From Cyanobium sp. ATX 6A2 (GTDB taxonomy: Bacteria > Cyanobacteriota > Cyanobacteriia > PCC-6307 > Cyanobiaceae): a stretch of 64,000 nucleotides of DNA. Position numbers and translations under genes: made by a program. Positions 9,033-18,984 of the stretch are shown piece by piece; the stretch's first letter is position 1, and every line of letters starts with the position of its first letter. The notes beneath the pieces were generated by a model. That model saw only the letters and a list, made by a program, of their open reading frames with translations, did no database searches and was not told the DNA's origin. The stretch is taken from NCBI RefSeq assembly GCF_024346355.1, contig NZ_JAGQCU010000002.1, positions 185,880 to 249,879 on the forward strand, given 5' to 3'.

Positions 9033-10697
9033 ATGATGTTCACCAACATCTTTCACGAGCTGGCGGCGATCCTGATGTTGGCCGGCGTGATCGGAGTGGT
9101 GGGCCTGAAGCTGCGCCAACCCCTGATCATCAGCTACATCCTCACCGGCATTGTCGCCGGGCCTGCCCTGCTGGGCTGGACCTCTGGCGGCAGTGAGCTG
9201 GAGCTGCTGTCCAGCATCGGCATCTCGGTGCTGCTGTTTGTGGTGGGCCTCAAGCTCGACGTGGGTCTGATCCGCTCGGTGGGGCCCGTGGCCCTGGCCA
9301 CCGGGCTCGGCCAGATTGCGTTCACCTCGCTGTTCGGCTTTCTGCTCTGTCTGGGCCTGGGCTTCGCACCGGTGCAGGCGATCTACATCGCCGTGTGCCT
9401 TACCTTCTCCAGCACGATCATCATCGTCAAGCTGCTCTCCGACAAGCGGGAGATCGACTCCCTGCACGGGCGGATCGCGGTGGGCTTCCTGGTGGTGCAG
9501 GACATCGCCGTGATTCTGGCGATGATCCTGCTCACCTCCTTCGCCACTGACGCCGGCGGTGGTGTCGCCGCCCAGGCCGTGCGCCTGCTGCTGGTGGGCA
9601 GCGCCTTCGTGGTCGGCACCGCCGCCACCATGCGCTGGGTGATGCCGCCCCTGCTGGGCCGCCTGGCCGCCAACCAGGAGCTGCTGGTGCTGTTCGCCGT
9701 GGCCTGGGCCGTGGGCCTGGCCGCCCTGGCCGACGCCGTGGACTTCAGCAAGGAGGTGGGGGCCTTCCTGGGCGGCGTGTCCATCGCCTCCACCGCCTAT
9801 CGCGAGGCGATCGCCTCACGGCTCACCGGTCTGCGCGATTTCCTGCTGCTGTTCTTCTTCATCGATCTCGGCTCCGGCCTCAACCTCTCGGCCGCCGGGG
9901 TGCAGCTCTGGCCTGCATTGGTGCTGTCGGTGTTCGTGCTGGTGGGCAACCCACTGATCGTGGTGGCGATCATGGGCGCGATGGGCTACCGCCGCCGCAC
10001 CGGCCTGCTGGCGGGCCTCACCGTGGCCCAGATCTCCGAGTTCTCGCTGATCCTGGCGGCCCTGGGCCTGCAGCTGGGCCAGCTGGGAGATGGGGAGCTG
10101 AGCCTGATCACCCTGGTGGGCGTGATCACCATCGCCCTCTCCACCTACATGATCCTGGGTTCGGACCGGCTCTACCAGTGGCTGCAGGGGCCGTTGCGGC
10201 TGTTCGAGCGCGACAACCACTTCAGCGAAATCGCCGGCAGTTCCTCCGGGCCGGCCCGGGTGGATGTGATCCTGCTGGGCCTGGGTCGCTTCGGCAACGC
10301 CATCCACCGCCAGCTCCAGCCCCACAACCTCTCGCTGCTGGGCATCGACTTCGATCCCCAGGCCCTGCGCCTGGCCGCCGCCCAGGGGCTGCCGGTGCAG
10401 TACGGAGATTCCGAAGACCCCGAGTTCACCGCCAGCCTGCCACTCTCCTCCGCCACGGTGGTGGTGAGCACCCTGCCGTCCCTGGAGGCCAACGCTGCCA
10501 TCCGCCACGGCCTGGCCACGGCGGGCTTCCGGGGGCACTTCATCGCCACCGCCCACGACGAGGCCGAGGTGGCCCGCCTGGAGTTCATGGGGGCCCACCG
10601 CACCTTGCTGCCCTTTCTGGATGCGGCCGAGCGGGCCGCCGAGCTGATCATCGACGACCTGCTGCAGCTGCGCGACCAACCGGCCCGCAGCGCCTAG
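9033..10697 (+). CDS. Kef-type cation:proton antiporter with TrkA-N (RCK) domain
   Basis: Monovalent cation:proton antiporter-2 family, inner membrane. About residues 1-385 form 11-13 membrane helices, starting ELAAILMLAGVIGVVGLKLRQP and including the GPALLGW and VQDIAVILAMILL (with the conserved acidic transport residue) landmarks. After a short linker the C-terminal ~130 residues form a Rossmann-type TrkA-N domain with VILLGLGRFGNAIHRQL (GxGxxG) followed by GIDFDP, the NAD-binding acidic position. Such domains gate K+ or Na+ flux by nucleotide binding. Two adjacent ATGs (9033 and 9036) could start it. Its TAG stop shares the CTAG palindrome with the stop of the convergent gene. Confidence 0.92.
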   Translation: MMFTNIFHELAAILMLAGVIGVVGLKLRQPLIISYILTGIVAGPALLGWTSGGSELELLSSIGISVLLFVVGLKLDVGLIRSVGPVALATGLGQIAFTSLFGFLLCLGLGFAPVQAIYIAVCLTFSSTIIIVKLLSDKREIDSLHGRIAVGFLVVQDIAVILAMILLTSFATDAGGGVAAQAVRLLLVGSAFVVGTAATMRWVMPPLLGRLAANQELLVLFAVAWAVGLAALADAVDFSKEVGAFLGGVSIASTAYREAIASRLTGLRDFLLLFFFIDLGSGLNLSAAGVQLWPALVLSVFVLVGNPLIVVAIMGAMGYRRRTGLLAGLTVAQISEFSLILAALGLQLGQLGDGELSLITLVGVITIALSTYMILGSDRLYQWLQGPLRLFERDNHFSEIAGSSSGPARVDVILLGLGRFGNAIHRQLQPHNLSLLGIDFDPQALRLAAAQGLPVQYGDSEDPEFTASLPLSSATVVVSTLPSLEANAAIRHGLATAGFRGHFIATAHDEAEVARLEFMGAHRTLLPFLDAAERAAELIIDDLLQLRDQPARSA

Positions 10698-11833
10698 TCG
10701 GCCGCCTGCTCCGCTTCGGCCTGATACCGCAGCAGGGAAGTGCCGCCCTCCCCCAGCAGGGTCAGGCCCGTGCCCTCGATGCGCCAGCCGCGCACCTGCT
10801 CGAGGGCGCGGAACACATCCGTCTCGAAGTCCATCACCGCTGGCGTGCAGGCCATCTTGGTGCTGGCCAGCGGTGAGAAGCGCAGGCTGTCGCCCTCCAG
10901 TTCGAAGCCCCCCATCAGCCGGTTGCAGCCACCGCTGCCGCTCACCCGCTCACTGTCGGGATCGAACAGCAGCTCCACCTGCCGGCCGCCGGCGGGGGGC
11001 TGCTGCGACCCTCCTGCGGCCTCCAGGTTCTGCAGCCGCCAGTTGGTGCCCCGCAGGGGCAGCGTCTCCGCACCGGGGCAGGTTTTCTGATCGCTGAGTC
11101 TGTTGAAGCGCTCCACCACCAGGGTGCGCCGGGGCGGCTGGGTCTCCTCCATCGAGGGGCGGGTGGTGATCAGCCCCTCCAGGGTGGCCAGCCGTGGCGC
11201 TCCGGCGGCCTCGCTCTGCAGGTAGGCCCGCTCCAGCGGCAGGTAGTCGGCTTCCATCGCCACCGGCAGGGTGCGGCCGGTGGCGCAGAGCTCGATGCTG
11301 GGGGCGTCGGCCAGGTAGCGGAACAGGCCCACCAGGTTGAGCTCTGGATCGATCGGCTGGGGTTCGCTCAGGCGGTTGAGCCGGTCGTTGAGCGGGGAGC
11401 GGATGCGCTCGCCCTCGAGATCGAGCTTGCGCAGCCGGCGGCCGCGCCCCATCGGCTCCAGAAACACCGGCGCCTCGCGCCCTCCGCGCAGCACCAGGCG
11501 TCCATCGGAGTCCAGCTGCCAGCGGCCGATGTCGTCGAAGCCGCGCTCCGGCTCGCGCTTCAGGTAGGTCTGGCGCAGCTGGTAGGTGCCGTCGGCCTCC
11601 AGATCCACCTGCCAGCGGATCGGGCCCGAGGCCCCTGGGATCTCGCCCACCCAGCTGGCCGGCAGCGGACCCAGCACCTTCTCCACCGGCTTGGCCTTCC
11701 CGGCCTGGGCGGGCGTGGCCGCGCTCAGCAACAGCAGGCTCAGGGCCAGGCCAGTGGGGATGGCCGCGGCGCCGCGGAGCGGGGCGGCCTGCTGGCGATG
11801 GGGAGAAACCTGCGGCGGCATCTGTGGCGACAT
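10694..11833 (-). CDS. Exported protein with NlpE-like N-domain and META domain
   Basis: A 379-residue protein with a signal peptide (GLALSLLLLSAATPAQA, cleavage near residue 44). The first mature half (WVGEIPGASGPIRWQVDLEAD, then YQLRQTYL and RWQLDSDGRLVLRGG) looks like the small beta-barrel of the NlpE N-terminal family, known from copper/envelope stress. The C-terminal ~110 residues (LRGTNWRLQNLEAAGG, SGSGGCNRLMGGFELEGDSLRFSPLASTKMAC) are a clear META/HslJ domain with its two usual cysteines. The domain pair recurs in bacteria as envelope proteins of uncertain function. It lacks the lipobox of true NlpE, so it is probably periplasmic and soluble. Confidence 0.8.
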   Translation of the reverse strand: MSPQMPPQVSPHRQQAAPLRGAAAIPTGLALSLLLLSAATPAQAGKAKPVEKVLGPLPASWVGEIPGASGPIRWQVDLEADGTYQLRQTYLKREPERGFDDIGRWQLDSDGRLVLRGGREAPVFLEPMGRGRRLRKLDLEGERIRSPLNDRLNRLSEPQPIDPELNLVGLFRYLADAPSIELCATGRTLPVAMEADYLPLERAYLQSEAAGAPRLATLEGLITTRPSMEETQPPRRTLVVERFNRLSDQKTCPGAETLPLRGTNWRLQNLEAAGGSQQPPAGGRQVELLFDPDSERVSGSGGCNRLMGGFELEGDSLRFSPLASTKMACTPAVMDFETDVFRALEQVRGWRIEGTGLTLLGEGGTSLLRYQAEAEQAAD

Positions 11834-12379
11834 GGGGGCGTGGGTTGGGGTGGGGTGCTGATGGGGCCTGCATCGGCTTGTCCAGAACGTGAATGCTGTG
11901 GGTGCCTGGGGGGTGGCAGTCCGCCCTTGGCGTTCCCGGAGCCCGGCTGGAGCGGCTCAAAGGAGCCGAATGTGGCCCCGTTCAGCTCATGATCCTGAGT
12001 TGTCATTCCCCATACCGTCAGTCTGGGAGCATCCTGTTTCTGATGGGCAAGCTCTCAGCTGGCCAGCATGAGATCTCCACTTGGACTCTCACAGCCAGGA
12101 GGATGCCGTTCTCGATGGCTTTGCTCAGCGACACGATGCACGCCTTCTGGAAGAGTGATGACCCGTCCGCAAAAATAAGGTCGGTGAAGAAGGTTGAGCG
12201 GGTCTAAGACTGTTGCTCGCTGCGTGGGTGCCGCCGCTCTTCGTTGATAGTTGCACCCGTGATGGGATGGCGCGTCACTGGGACTCTGGAGGACCGGATG
12301 GAGACATGCCCCGCGGCCTGGCCCACCACCATCGTCTTGGCGATCAGAATCGCCGACAGCCGGGGTGCAGAGTTCACAG
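11834..12379. other. 546-bp intergenic region with no convincing gene
   Basis: It lies upstream of the META protein gene and before a small possible gene at 12380. The base composition is less GC-rich than the flanks. No open frame here has convincing codon use or a recognisable protein. A 57-codon frame without a good start on the minus strand near 12036-12207 reads protein-like and could be a relic. Confidence 0.5.
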
Positions 12380-12631
12380 ATGAGCGCAGCCGACGAGCTC
12401 AAGCGCCTTGAGCGCGAGATTGAAGGGTCGGATCGCATCCCTCCCCAGCCGCCTGGCGAGGCGAAACTGCTGAAGGCTGCCGAATCGGACCGTCGCCGCA
12501 GCATCAGTTTTGACATTGCCCTTGCGGCCTGCGCACTTCTTGTGAGCGGATCCGTGGGCATCGATTGGGTTCGCCAGAGGGCGGCGGTGGGCTTGATGGC
12601 TGGTTATGCCGTTGGTCGACTGCGTCCTTAA
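12380..12631 (+). CDS. Possible small membrane-associated protein, unknown
   Basis: An ATG at 12380 opens an 83-codon frame. The product starts with a charged helix (ADELKRLEREIEGSDRIPP), continues basic (KLLKAAESDRRRSI) and has one hydrophobic segment (FDIALAACALLVSGSVGI) before a basic end. Codon use is less GC3-biased than neighbouring genes, and no family is recognised. The topology resembles small cyanobacterial single-span proteins. It could also be a chance frame, since the surrounding 0.7 kb holds no other gene. Confidence 0.35.
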   Translation: MSAADELKRLEREIEGSDRIPPQPPGEAKLLKAAESDRRRSISFDIALAACALLVSGSVGIDWVRQRAAVGLMAGYAVGRLRP

Positions 12632-12765
12632 GCCAGGCGCGGACTCGCCCTGATCCAGAGGACGCATCGTGGCGTTCTGTGGTGGTGGGGCCGCAGCCTC
12701 CTGAGCTGGGGCCCGGCGGCCAACATCGGGAGCACTGAGGAGGCGCTGATCTGGACCGGTTTGAC

Positions 12766-13953
12766 GTGACGCTGGCGGCACACGCTCCTGTGCTTCGGCA
12801 GCAGCTCCTGGCCTGGTGGGAGGCCCATGGCCGGCGCCACCCGGAGCAGAAGCCGTGGATGGTGTGTGTGCACGGCGGCCGCTTTGGCGGCACTGAGCCC
12901 CTCGATCCCTATCCGATCTGGGTGGCGGAGGTGATGCTGCAGCAAACCCAGCTGCAGGTGGTGCTGCCCTACTGGCGGCGCTGGATGGCGGCCTTTCCCA
13001 GTCTGGAGCTTCTGGCGGCGGCCGAGGAGCACGACGTGCTGCTGCTCTGGCAGGGCCTGGGCTACTACGCCCGCGCCAGGCGCCTGCACCAGGGTGCGCG
13101 CCAGCTGCGGGAGGCGGCAGCTGCTCCTGGTGGGTCGACCACCGACCCCTGGCCGCGCGCGCTCGAGGGCTGGCTGGCCCTGCCCGGCATCGGCCGCAGC
13201 ACCGCCGGCAGCATCCTCTCCTCGGCCTTTGATCTGCCGCATCCGATCCTCGATGGCAACGTCAAGCGGGTGCTGGCGCGCCTGATCGCCAGCCCGCGGC
13301 CGCCGGCGCGGCAGCTCAAGGGGCTGTGGCAACTGAGTGAGCTGCTGCTCGATCCGCAGCGGCCCCGGGCCTTCAACCAGGCGCTGATGGACCTGGGCGC
13401 CACGCTCTGCACGCCGCGCAATCCCAGCTGCGGCGCCTGCCCCTGGCGGGGGCACTGCGCTGCCTACGCTTCCGGCGCCCCCGCCGCCTACCCCGTGAAG
13501 GATGCCCCGCGTGAGCTGCCGTTTCAGGTGATCGGTGTGGGCGTGGTGCGCAACGGCGCCGGCGAGGTGCTGATCGATCAGCGGCTCAACGAGGGCCTGC
13601 TGGGGGGGCTGTGGGAGTTCCCCGGCGGCAAGCAGGAGCCCGGCGAGCCGATCGTGGCCACGATTGAACGTGAACTGCGCGAGGAGCTGGCGATCGAGGC
13701 AGAGGTGGGCGAGGAGCTGATCAGCCTCGAGCACGCCTACAGCCACAAGCGGCTGCGCTTCGTGGTGCACCTGTGCACCTGGCTGAGCGGTGAGCCCCAA
13801 CCCCTGGCCTCCCAGCAGGTGCGCTGGGTGCGGCCCGAGCAGCTCGAAGAGTTTCCCTTCCCCGCCGCCAACGCCCGCATCATCGCGGCCCTGCAGGCGC
13901 GGCTGGGGCTGGAGCCTGGCCGTGCTGCCCACGCCGGCCGTTCCGCTGCCTGA
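12766..13953 (+). CDS. mutY: Adenine DNA glycosylase MutY fused to a Nudix (MutT-like) domain
   Basis: MutY removes A mispaired with 8-oxoG. The N-terminal domain has WVAEVMLQQTQ with the catalytic Glu (about residue 57), the helix-hairpin-helix LPGIGRSTAGSILS and ILDGNVKRV with the catalytic Asp. A [4Fe-4S] site follows with C-x6-C-x2-C-x5-C spacing (CTPRNPSCGACPWRGHC, about residues 215-231). After ~residue 250 comes a Nudix domain whose box (GKQEPGEPIVATIERELREEL) keeps the REhxEE glutamates, unlike the degenerate box of most MutY C-domains. It is 395 residues. The start read here is GTG; no in-frame ATG lies near. Confidence 0.93.
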   Translation: MTLAAHAPVLRQQLLAWWEAHGRRHPEQKPWMVCVHGGRFGGTEPLDPYPIWVAEVMLQQTQLQVVLPYWRRWMAAFPSLELLAAAEEHDVLLLWQGLGYYARARRLHQGARQLREAAAAPGGSTTDPWPRALEGWLALPGIGRSTAGSILSSAFDLPHPILDGNVKRVLARLIASPRPPARQLKGLWQLSELLLDPQRPRAFNQALMDLGATLCTPRNPSCGACPWRGHCAAYASGAPAAYPVKDAPRELPFQVIGVGVVRNGAGEVLIDQRLNEGLLGGLWEFPGGKQEPGEPIVATIERELREELAIEAEVGEELISLEHAYSHKRLRFVVHLCTWLSGEPQPLASQQVRWVRPEQLEEFPFPAANARIIAALQARLGLEPGRAAHAGRSAA

Positions 13954-14030
13954 CGCCGGTGTCATCAGGACCAAGCCGTTGGCGCGGGCGGCGAACCGGG
14001 CCAGGGTGAGGGCTGTCGCCTCACCGCCGG

Positions 14031-15050
14031 ATGGCCACACCCCCACCTGCCGCGCCCCAGGTGCTCTGCCTCGGTGAGGCGCTGGTGGATCGGCTCGGCC
14101 CCCCCGGCGGCGAGCCTGCCGCCGCCACCAGCGACGACCGCCTTGGTGGCGCCCCCGCCAATGTGGCCTGCGCCCTGGCCCGTCTGGGCACGCCGGCGGC
14201 GTTCCTGGGCCGGCTGGGGAGCGATGCCATCGGCGAGGCTTTCGCCCGCCTGTTCGCCAGCCGCGGGGTGGATACCACCGGCCTGCAGCGCGACACCGAG
14301 CGGCCCAGCCGCATCGTGCTGGTGCGCCGCGATGCCGCCGGGGAGCGCCAGTTCGGCGGCTTCGCGGGCGAGCGGGGGACGGGCTTCGCCGATCAGGCCC
14401 TCGACGCTCCCCAGCTGGAGGCTGCCATTGACGGCCTGACGCCGTCGGCGCGCTGGCTGCTCACCGGCACCATCCCCCTGGCCTCGCCCGCGGCGGCGGC
14501 GGCCCAGGAGCTGGCGCTGGCAAGGGCCGCGTCAGCCGGTGTGGCCGTGGCGGTGGATGTGAACTGGCGGCCCACGTTCTGGAATCCGGCCGCCGATCCG
14601 GCCAGTGGTCCCGATGCCCAGCAGCTCTGCCGCTGCCAGCCCCTGCTGGAGCGGGCGGCTCTGATCAAGTGCGCCCGTGAGGAGGCCCTGTGGCTGTGTG
14701 GCAGCGACGATCCCGCCCTGCTCAGCGCCTCCCTGCCCGGCCGGCCGGCGGTGGTGGTGAGCGATGGCGCCAACCCGGTGCGCTGGTGCTGGGGGGAGGC
14801 CACCGGCGAGCTGGCTCCCTTCCCGGTGGCCGCGGTGGACACCACCGGTGCCGGCGATGCCTTCAGTGCCGGCCTGCTGCACGGTCTCTGCGCCCGCCCC
14901 GAACTGCTGGGCGGCGGCGATGAACCGGGCCTGGGGGAGCTGATGCGCTTCGCCAGCGCCTGCGGGGCCCTGGTGTGCCAGGGGGCCGGTGCCATCGATC
15001 CCCAGCCCACCGCCGCCGAGGTGCAGGCCTGGCTCAGCCGGGCCCGTTGA
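14031..15050 (+). CDS. PfkB-family sugar kinase, fructokinase-like
   Basis: A 339-residue ribokinase-fold kinase. N-terminal VLCLGEALVDRLGPPGGE is the fructokinase-type opening. GGAPANVACALARLG (about residues 40-54) is PfkB signature 1, and DTTGAGDAFSAGLLHGL (about residues 276-292) is signature 2 with the catalytic Asp and anion hole. Sugar-binding GLQRDTERPSRIVLVRRD matches fructokinases, but ribokinase or another ketose kinase cannot be excluded. In cyanobacteria fructokinase handles fructose released from sucrose. The last 17 bases overlap tsaE, which converges on it. Confidence 0.88.
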   Translation: MATPPPAAPQVLCLGEALVDRLGPPGGEPAAATSDDRLGGAPANVACALARLGTPAAFLGRLGSDAIGEAFARLFASRGVDTTGLQRDTERPSRIVLVRRDAAGERQFGGFAGERGTGFADQALDAPQLEAAIDGLTPSARWLLTGTIPLASPAAAAAQELALARAASAGVAVAVDVNWRPTFWNPAADPASGPDAQQLCRCQPLLERAALIKCAREEALWLCGSDDPALLSASLPGRPAVVVSDGANPVRWCWGEATGELAPFPVAAVDTTGAGDAFSAGLLHGLCARPELLGGGDEPGLGELMRFASACGALVCQGAGAIDPQPTAAEVQAWLSRAR

Positions 15051-15588
15051 GGCCGGTGGGGCAGTGCAGAGCGGCGCTGCGCCCGGCCTCGGGGTTGGCG
15101 GGATCGGCCAGCTCCAGCTCCAGCAGCCAGGCCTGGGGCGGCAGGGCGCTGAGCCGCCCCGGCCACTCCACCGCCAGCAGCGCCCCCAGTTCCCCGGCCT
15201 CCTCCTCCTCCTGGGCGAACAGTTCCTCGGCGGCGGCCGGCTGCTCCAGCCGGTAGAGATCCAGATGCACCAGCGCCGTGGGTGTGCCGTTTGGCAGTAC
15301 ACCGCTGTAGTGCTGGGCCAGGGCGAAGGTGGGGCTGGTGATCGGCTCGGCGATGCCAAGCCCCACCGCGATCCCCTGCACCAGGCAGGTTTTGCCTGCC
15401 CCCAGATCCCCCTGCAGCATCAGGGCGGGGGGCACGCCTGTGCCTTCCGGCACCCGGGCCGCCAGCAGCCGGGCCGCCAGTTCCCGGCCCAGGGCCTGGG
15501 TGGCCGCCGCATCCACCAGCCGCCAGTGCTGCCGGGAGCCGCTGGCGGACGGTCGTGGGGTGCCTCCGTGCGGGCGATTGCGGTTCAC
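15034..15588 (-). CDS. tsaE: tRNA N6-threonylcarbamoyladenosine ATPase TsaE
   Basis: TsaE is the ATPase that works with TsaB and TsaD in making t6A37 of ANN-decoding tRNAs. It shows the P-loop MLQGDLGAGKTCLVQGIA, then ITSPTFALAQHY and LVHLDLYRLEQP, all family landmarks, and VEWPGRL near the end. The frame stays open to 15720 but the extra residues are not family-like and would cover the ahcY start; a GTG at 15588 (VNRNRPHGG) gives a normal ~184-residue protein. It converges on the sugar kinase gene with a 17-base overlap and is divergent from ahcY. Confidence 0.92.
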   Translation of the reverse strand: MNRNRPHGGTPRPSASGSRQHWRLVDAAATQALGRELAARLLAARVPEGTGVPPALMLQGDLGAGKTCLVQGIAVGLGIAEPITSPTFALAQHYSGVLPNGTPTALVHLDLYRLEQPAAAEELFAQEEEEAGELGALLAVEWPGRLSALPPQAWLLELELADPANPEAGRSAALHCPTGLNGPG

Positions 15589-15707
15589 GGCGCCTGGGAT
15601 GCTCTCGGTAGATTGCCCCCCAGCGAGCCCGAAGCCTCGGCGTCTCCGCAGAACTTTCCAACGCCCTCCCAGCCGGGAGCGAGCCGTACCCCCCGGAGCA
15701 ACAATCC

Positions 15708-17147
<1,440 letters not shown>

Positions 17148-17151
17148 GGTG

Positions 17152-17225
17152 CCGCCTGGTCAGCCCGCGTCGGGCGGCCACCGGCCTGGGGCCGGACGCC
17201 GCCCTCATGCGGGCTGACCAGGCGG
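17152..17225. repeat. Palindrome A: 17-bp perfect arms around a GC-rich core, 3' of ahcY
   Basis: CCGCCTGGTCAGCCCGC (17152-17168) pairs perfectly with 17209-17225. The 40-base core contains a nested GGGCGGC/GCCGCCC pair and the inner hairpin CCGGCC-TGG-GGCCGG. There is no T-run, so it does not look like a standard terminator. The inner hairpin and nested layout match palindromes B and C at 59.3-59.6 kb. Confidence 0.85.
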
Positions 17226-17290
17226 GTTCGGTGGGGCTGGGGCAGGCCTGGCCCTGGTGTCTGCTCCGGCATCCAAGCCAACCCCCGGCT

Positions 17291-17364
17291 CGCCGTGGCG
17301 CGTCGATGGGCGGAGCCGGCCGTCGCGTCAGCGCGGCCGGCGACCCCATGTGCGCGCCACGGCG
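17291..17364. repeat. Palindrome D: 12-bp perfect arms with nested hairpin, 3' of ssb
   Basis: CGCCGTGGCGCG (17291-17302) pairs with 17353-17364. Inside, ATGGG pairs with CCCAT and GCCGGCCG with CGGCCGGC. It ends 7 bases from the ssb stop codon, so each of the two convergent genes ahcY and ssb has its own palindrome. Confidence 0.75.
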
Positions 17365-17371
17365 CAGGCGC

Positions 17372-17785
17372 TCAGAACGGCACTTCCTCCTCGCTGGGCT
17401 CACCGCCCCCAAAGCCCCCGCTGCCGCCACCGCCGTAGCTGCCAGAGTCGGCCATGGCGGCCTCGCTGTCGCGCTTGGAGCCCAGCAGCTCCAGCCGATC
17501 CACGCGGATCACCGGCTTGGTGCGTTCCTCGCCGCTGCTGCGGTCGGTCCAGCGGTCGAGCTTGAAGCTGCCGATGATGCCCAGCAGCGAGCCCTTGCGC
17601 ACATAGTCGGCCGCCACCTGGGCCTGCTTGCCCCAGATCTCGAGGTTGAACCAGTCGGGCTCGTCGTCGCGGCTGCGGCGGTTCACAGCCAGGGTGAGGT
17701 TGGCCACCATGCTGCCGGATTCGAAGTAGCGCACCTCGGGATCGCGGCCGGCCCGGCCCACCAGGGTGATGGAGTTGACGCCCAT
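17372..17785 (-). CDS. ssb: Single-stranded DNA-binding protein
   Basis: SSB coats single-stranded DNA in replication, repair and recombination and recruits partners through its acidic tip. The protein is 137 residues. The OB-fold start MGVNSITLVGRAGRDPEVRYFESGS and strand VANLTLAVNRRSR are typical, and DWFNLEIWGKQAQVAADYVRKGSLLGIIG covers the central fold. A Gly/Ser-rich linker (YGGGGSGGFGGG) leads to the tip EPSEEEVPF, which ends in the conserved Pro-Phe. It is divergent from mreB and convergent with ahcY. Confidence 0.96.
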   Translation of the reverse strand: MGVNSITLVGRAGRDPEVRYFESGSMVANLTLAVNRRSRDDEPDWFNLEIWGKQAQVAADYVRKGSLLGIIGSFKLDRWTDRSSGEERTKPVIRVDRLELLGSKRDSEAAMADSGSYGGGGSGGFGGGEPSEEEVPF

Positions 17786-17932
17786 GGCGTGTGTCCTCGT
17801 TCGTAGGGATCAATGATGCGGCACCCGGAGCCGGAATCCGGTCTCTGGCGCCACTGTTGTCCCAGTGCCACCGCCGGGAAGGGGCTGTAACACCCACCTA
17901 TGATTCGACGCCTGCCGGCCCATTGCTGCCAC

Positions 17933-18979
17933 GTGTTTTTCCGTCGCTTTCAGTTCTCCCGCGACATCGGCATCGATCTGGGAACGGCCAACACCCTGAT
18001 GTACGTGTCCGGCAAGGGCATCGTGCTTCAGGAGCCCTCGGTGGTGGCCCTCGATCTCGAGAGGGGCGTGCCCCTGGCCGTAGGCAATGAGGCCAAGATG
18101 ATGCTGGGTCGCACCCCCGGCAACATCCGTGCGGTGCGCCCCCTGCGCGATGGCGTGATCGCCGACTTCGACGCCGCCGAGCAGATGATCAAAAGCTTCA
18201 TTCAGAAGGGCAATGAGGGGCGCGGCATCGTGGCGCCGCGGCTGGTGATCGGCATTCCCAGCGGCGTCACCGGCGTGGAGCGCCGCGCCGTGCGCGAGGC
18301 CGGCCTGGCCGGCGCCCGCGAGGTGCACCTGATCGATGAGCCGGTGGCCGCCGCCATCGGTGCCGGCCTGCCGGTCACCGAGCCCGTGGGCACGATGATC
18401 GTGGACATCGGCGGCGGCACCACCGAGGTGGCGGTGCTCTCCCTGGGCGGCACCGTGCTCAGCGAATCGGTGCGGGTGGCCGGTGATGAGCTCAGCGACG
18501 CCATTGGCGTGTACCTCAAGAAGGTGCACAACCTGGTGGTGGGCGAGCGCACCGCCGAGGACATCAAGATCCGCATCGGCTCGGCCTTTCCCGACGAAAA
18601 CCACGACGAGACCTCGATGGATGTGCGCGGCCTGCACCTGCTCTCCGGCCTGCCGCGCACCATCAACGTGCGCGCCGGAGACATCCGCGAGGCGATGGCC
18701 GAACCGCTGAACGTGATCGTGGAGGCGGTGAAGCGCACGCTCGAACGCACCCCCCCCGAGCTGGCGGCCGACATCGTGGATCGCGGCATCATGCTCGCCG
18801 GTGGTGGCGCCCAGGTGCGCGGCATCTCCGATCTGATCAGCCACGAAACCGGGATCCTCACCCACGTGGCGGAAGAGCCCCTGCTCTGCGTGGTGCAGGG
18901 TTGCGGCATGGTGCTGGAGGACTACAAGCGCCTCGAGCGCGTGCTCGACACCCCTGACTTCGTGCGCCAGATGGCCTGA
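17933..18979 (+). CDS. mreB: Rod shape-determining protein MreB
   Basis: MreB is a bacterial actin that guides the elongation machinery for peptidoglycan. It carries phosphate-1 DIGIDLGTANTLMYV, connect-1, phosphate-2 VGTMIVDIGGGTTEVAVL and adenosine-site GIMLAGGGAQVRGI. An ATG at 17900 is in frame and adds MIRRLPAHCCH, but cyanobacterial MreB normally starts at the FFRRFQFSRDIGID segment, so the GTG at 17933 (348 residues) is preferred. It is first of mreB-mreC-mreD. The presence of mreBCD suggests a rod or oval cell. Confidence 0.95.
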   Translation: MFFRRFQFSRDIGIDLGTANTLMYVSGKGIVLQEPSVVALDLERGVPLAVGNEAKMMLGRTPGNIRAVRPLRDGVIADFDAAEQMIKSFIQKGNEGRGIVAPRLVIGIPSGVTGVERRAVREAGLAGAREVHLIDEPVAAAIGAGLPVTEPVGTMIVDIGGGTTEVAVLSLGGTVLSESVRVAGDELSDAIGVYLKKVHNLVVGERTAEDIKIRIGSAFPDENHDETSMDVRGLHLLSGLPRTINVRAGDIREAMAEPLNVIVEAVKRTLERTPPELAADIVDRGIMLAGGGAQVRGISDLISHETGILTHVAEEPLLCVVQGCGMVLEDYKRLERVLDTPDFVRQMA

Positions 18980-18984
18980 GTCTG

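Noticed and set aside
12036..12207. A 57-codon protein-like minus-strand frame (FADGSSLFQKACIVSLSKAI)
   Set aside because: It has no acceptable start codon, is short and lies in a gene-poor gap; at best a relic.
15600..15707. Possible S-adenosylhomocysteine riboswitch before ahcY
   Set aside because: The conserved core blocks of the known SAH element were not found in the 119-base leader.
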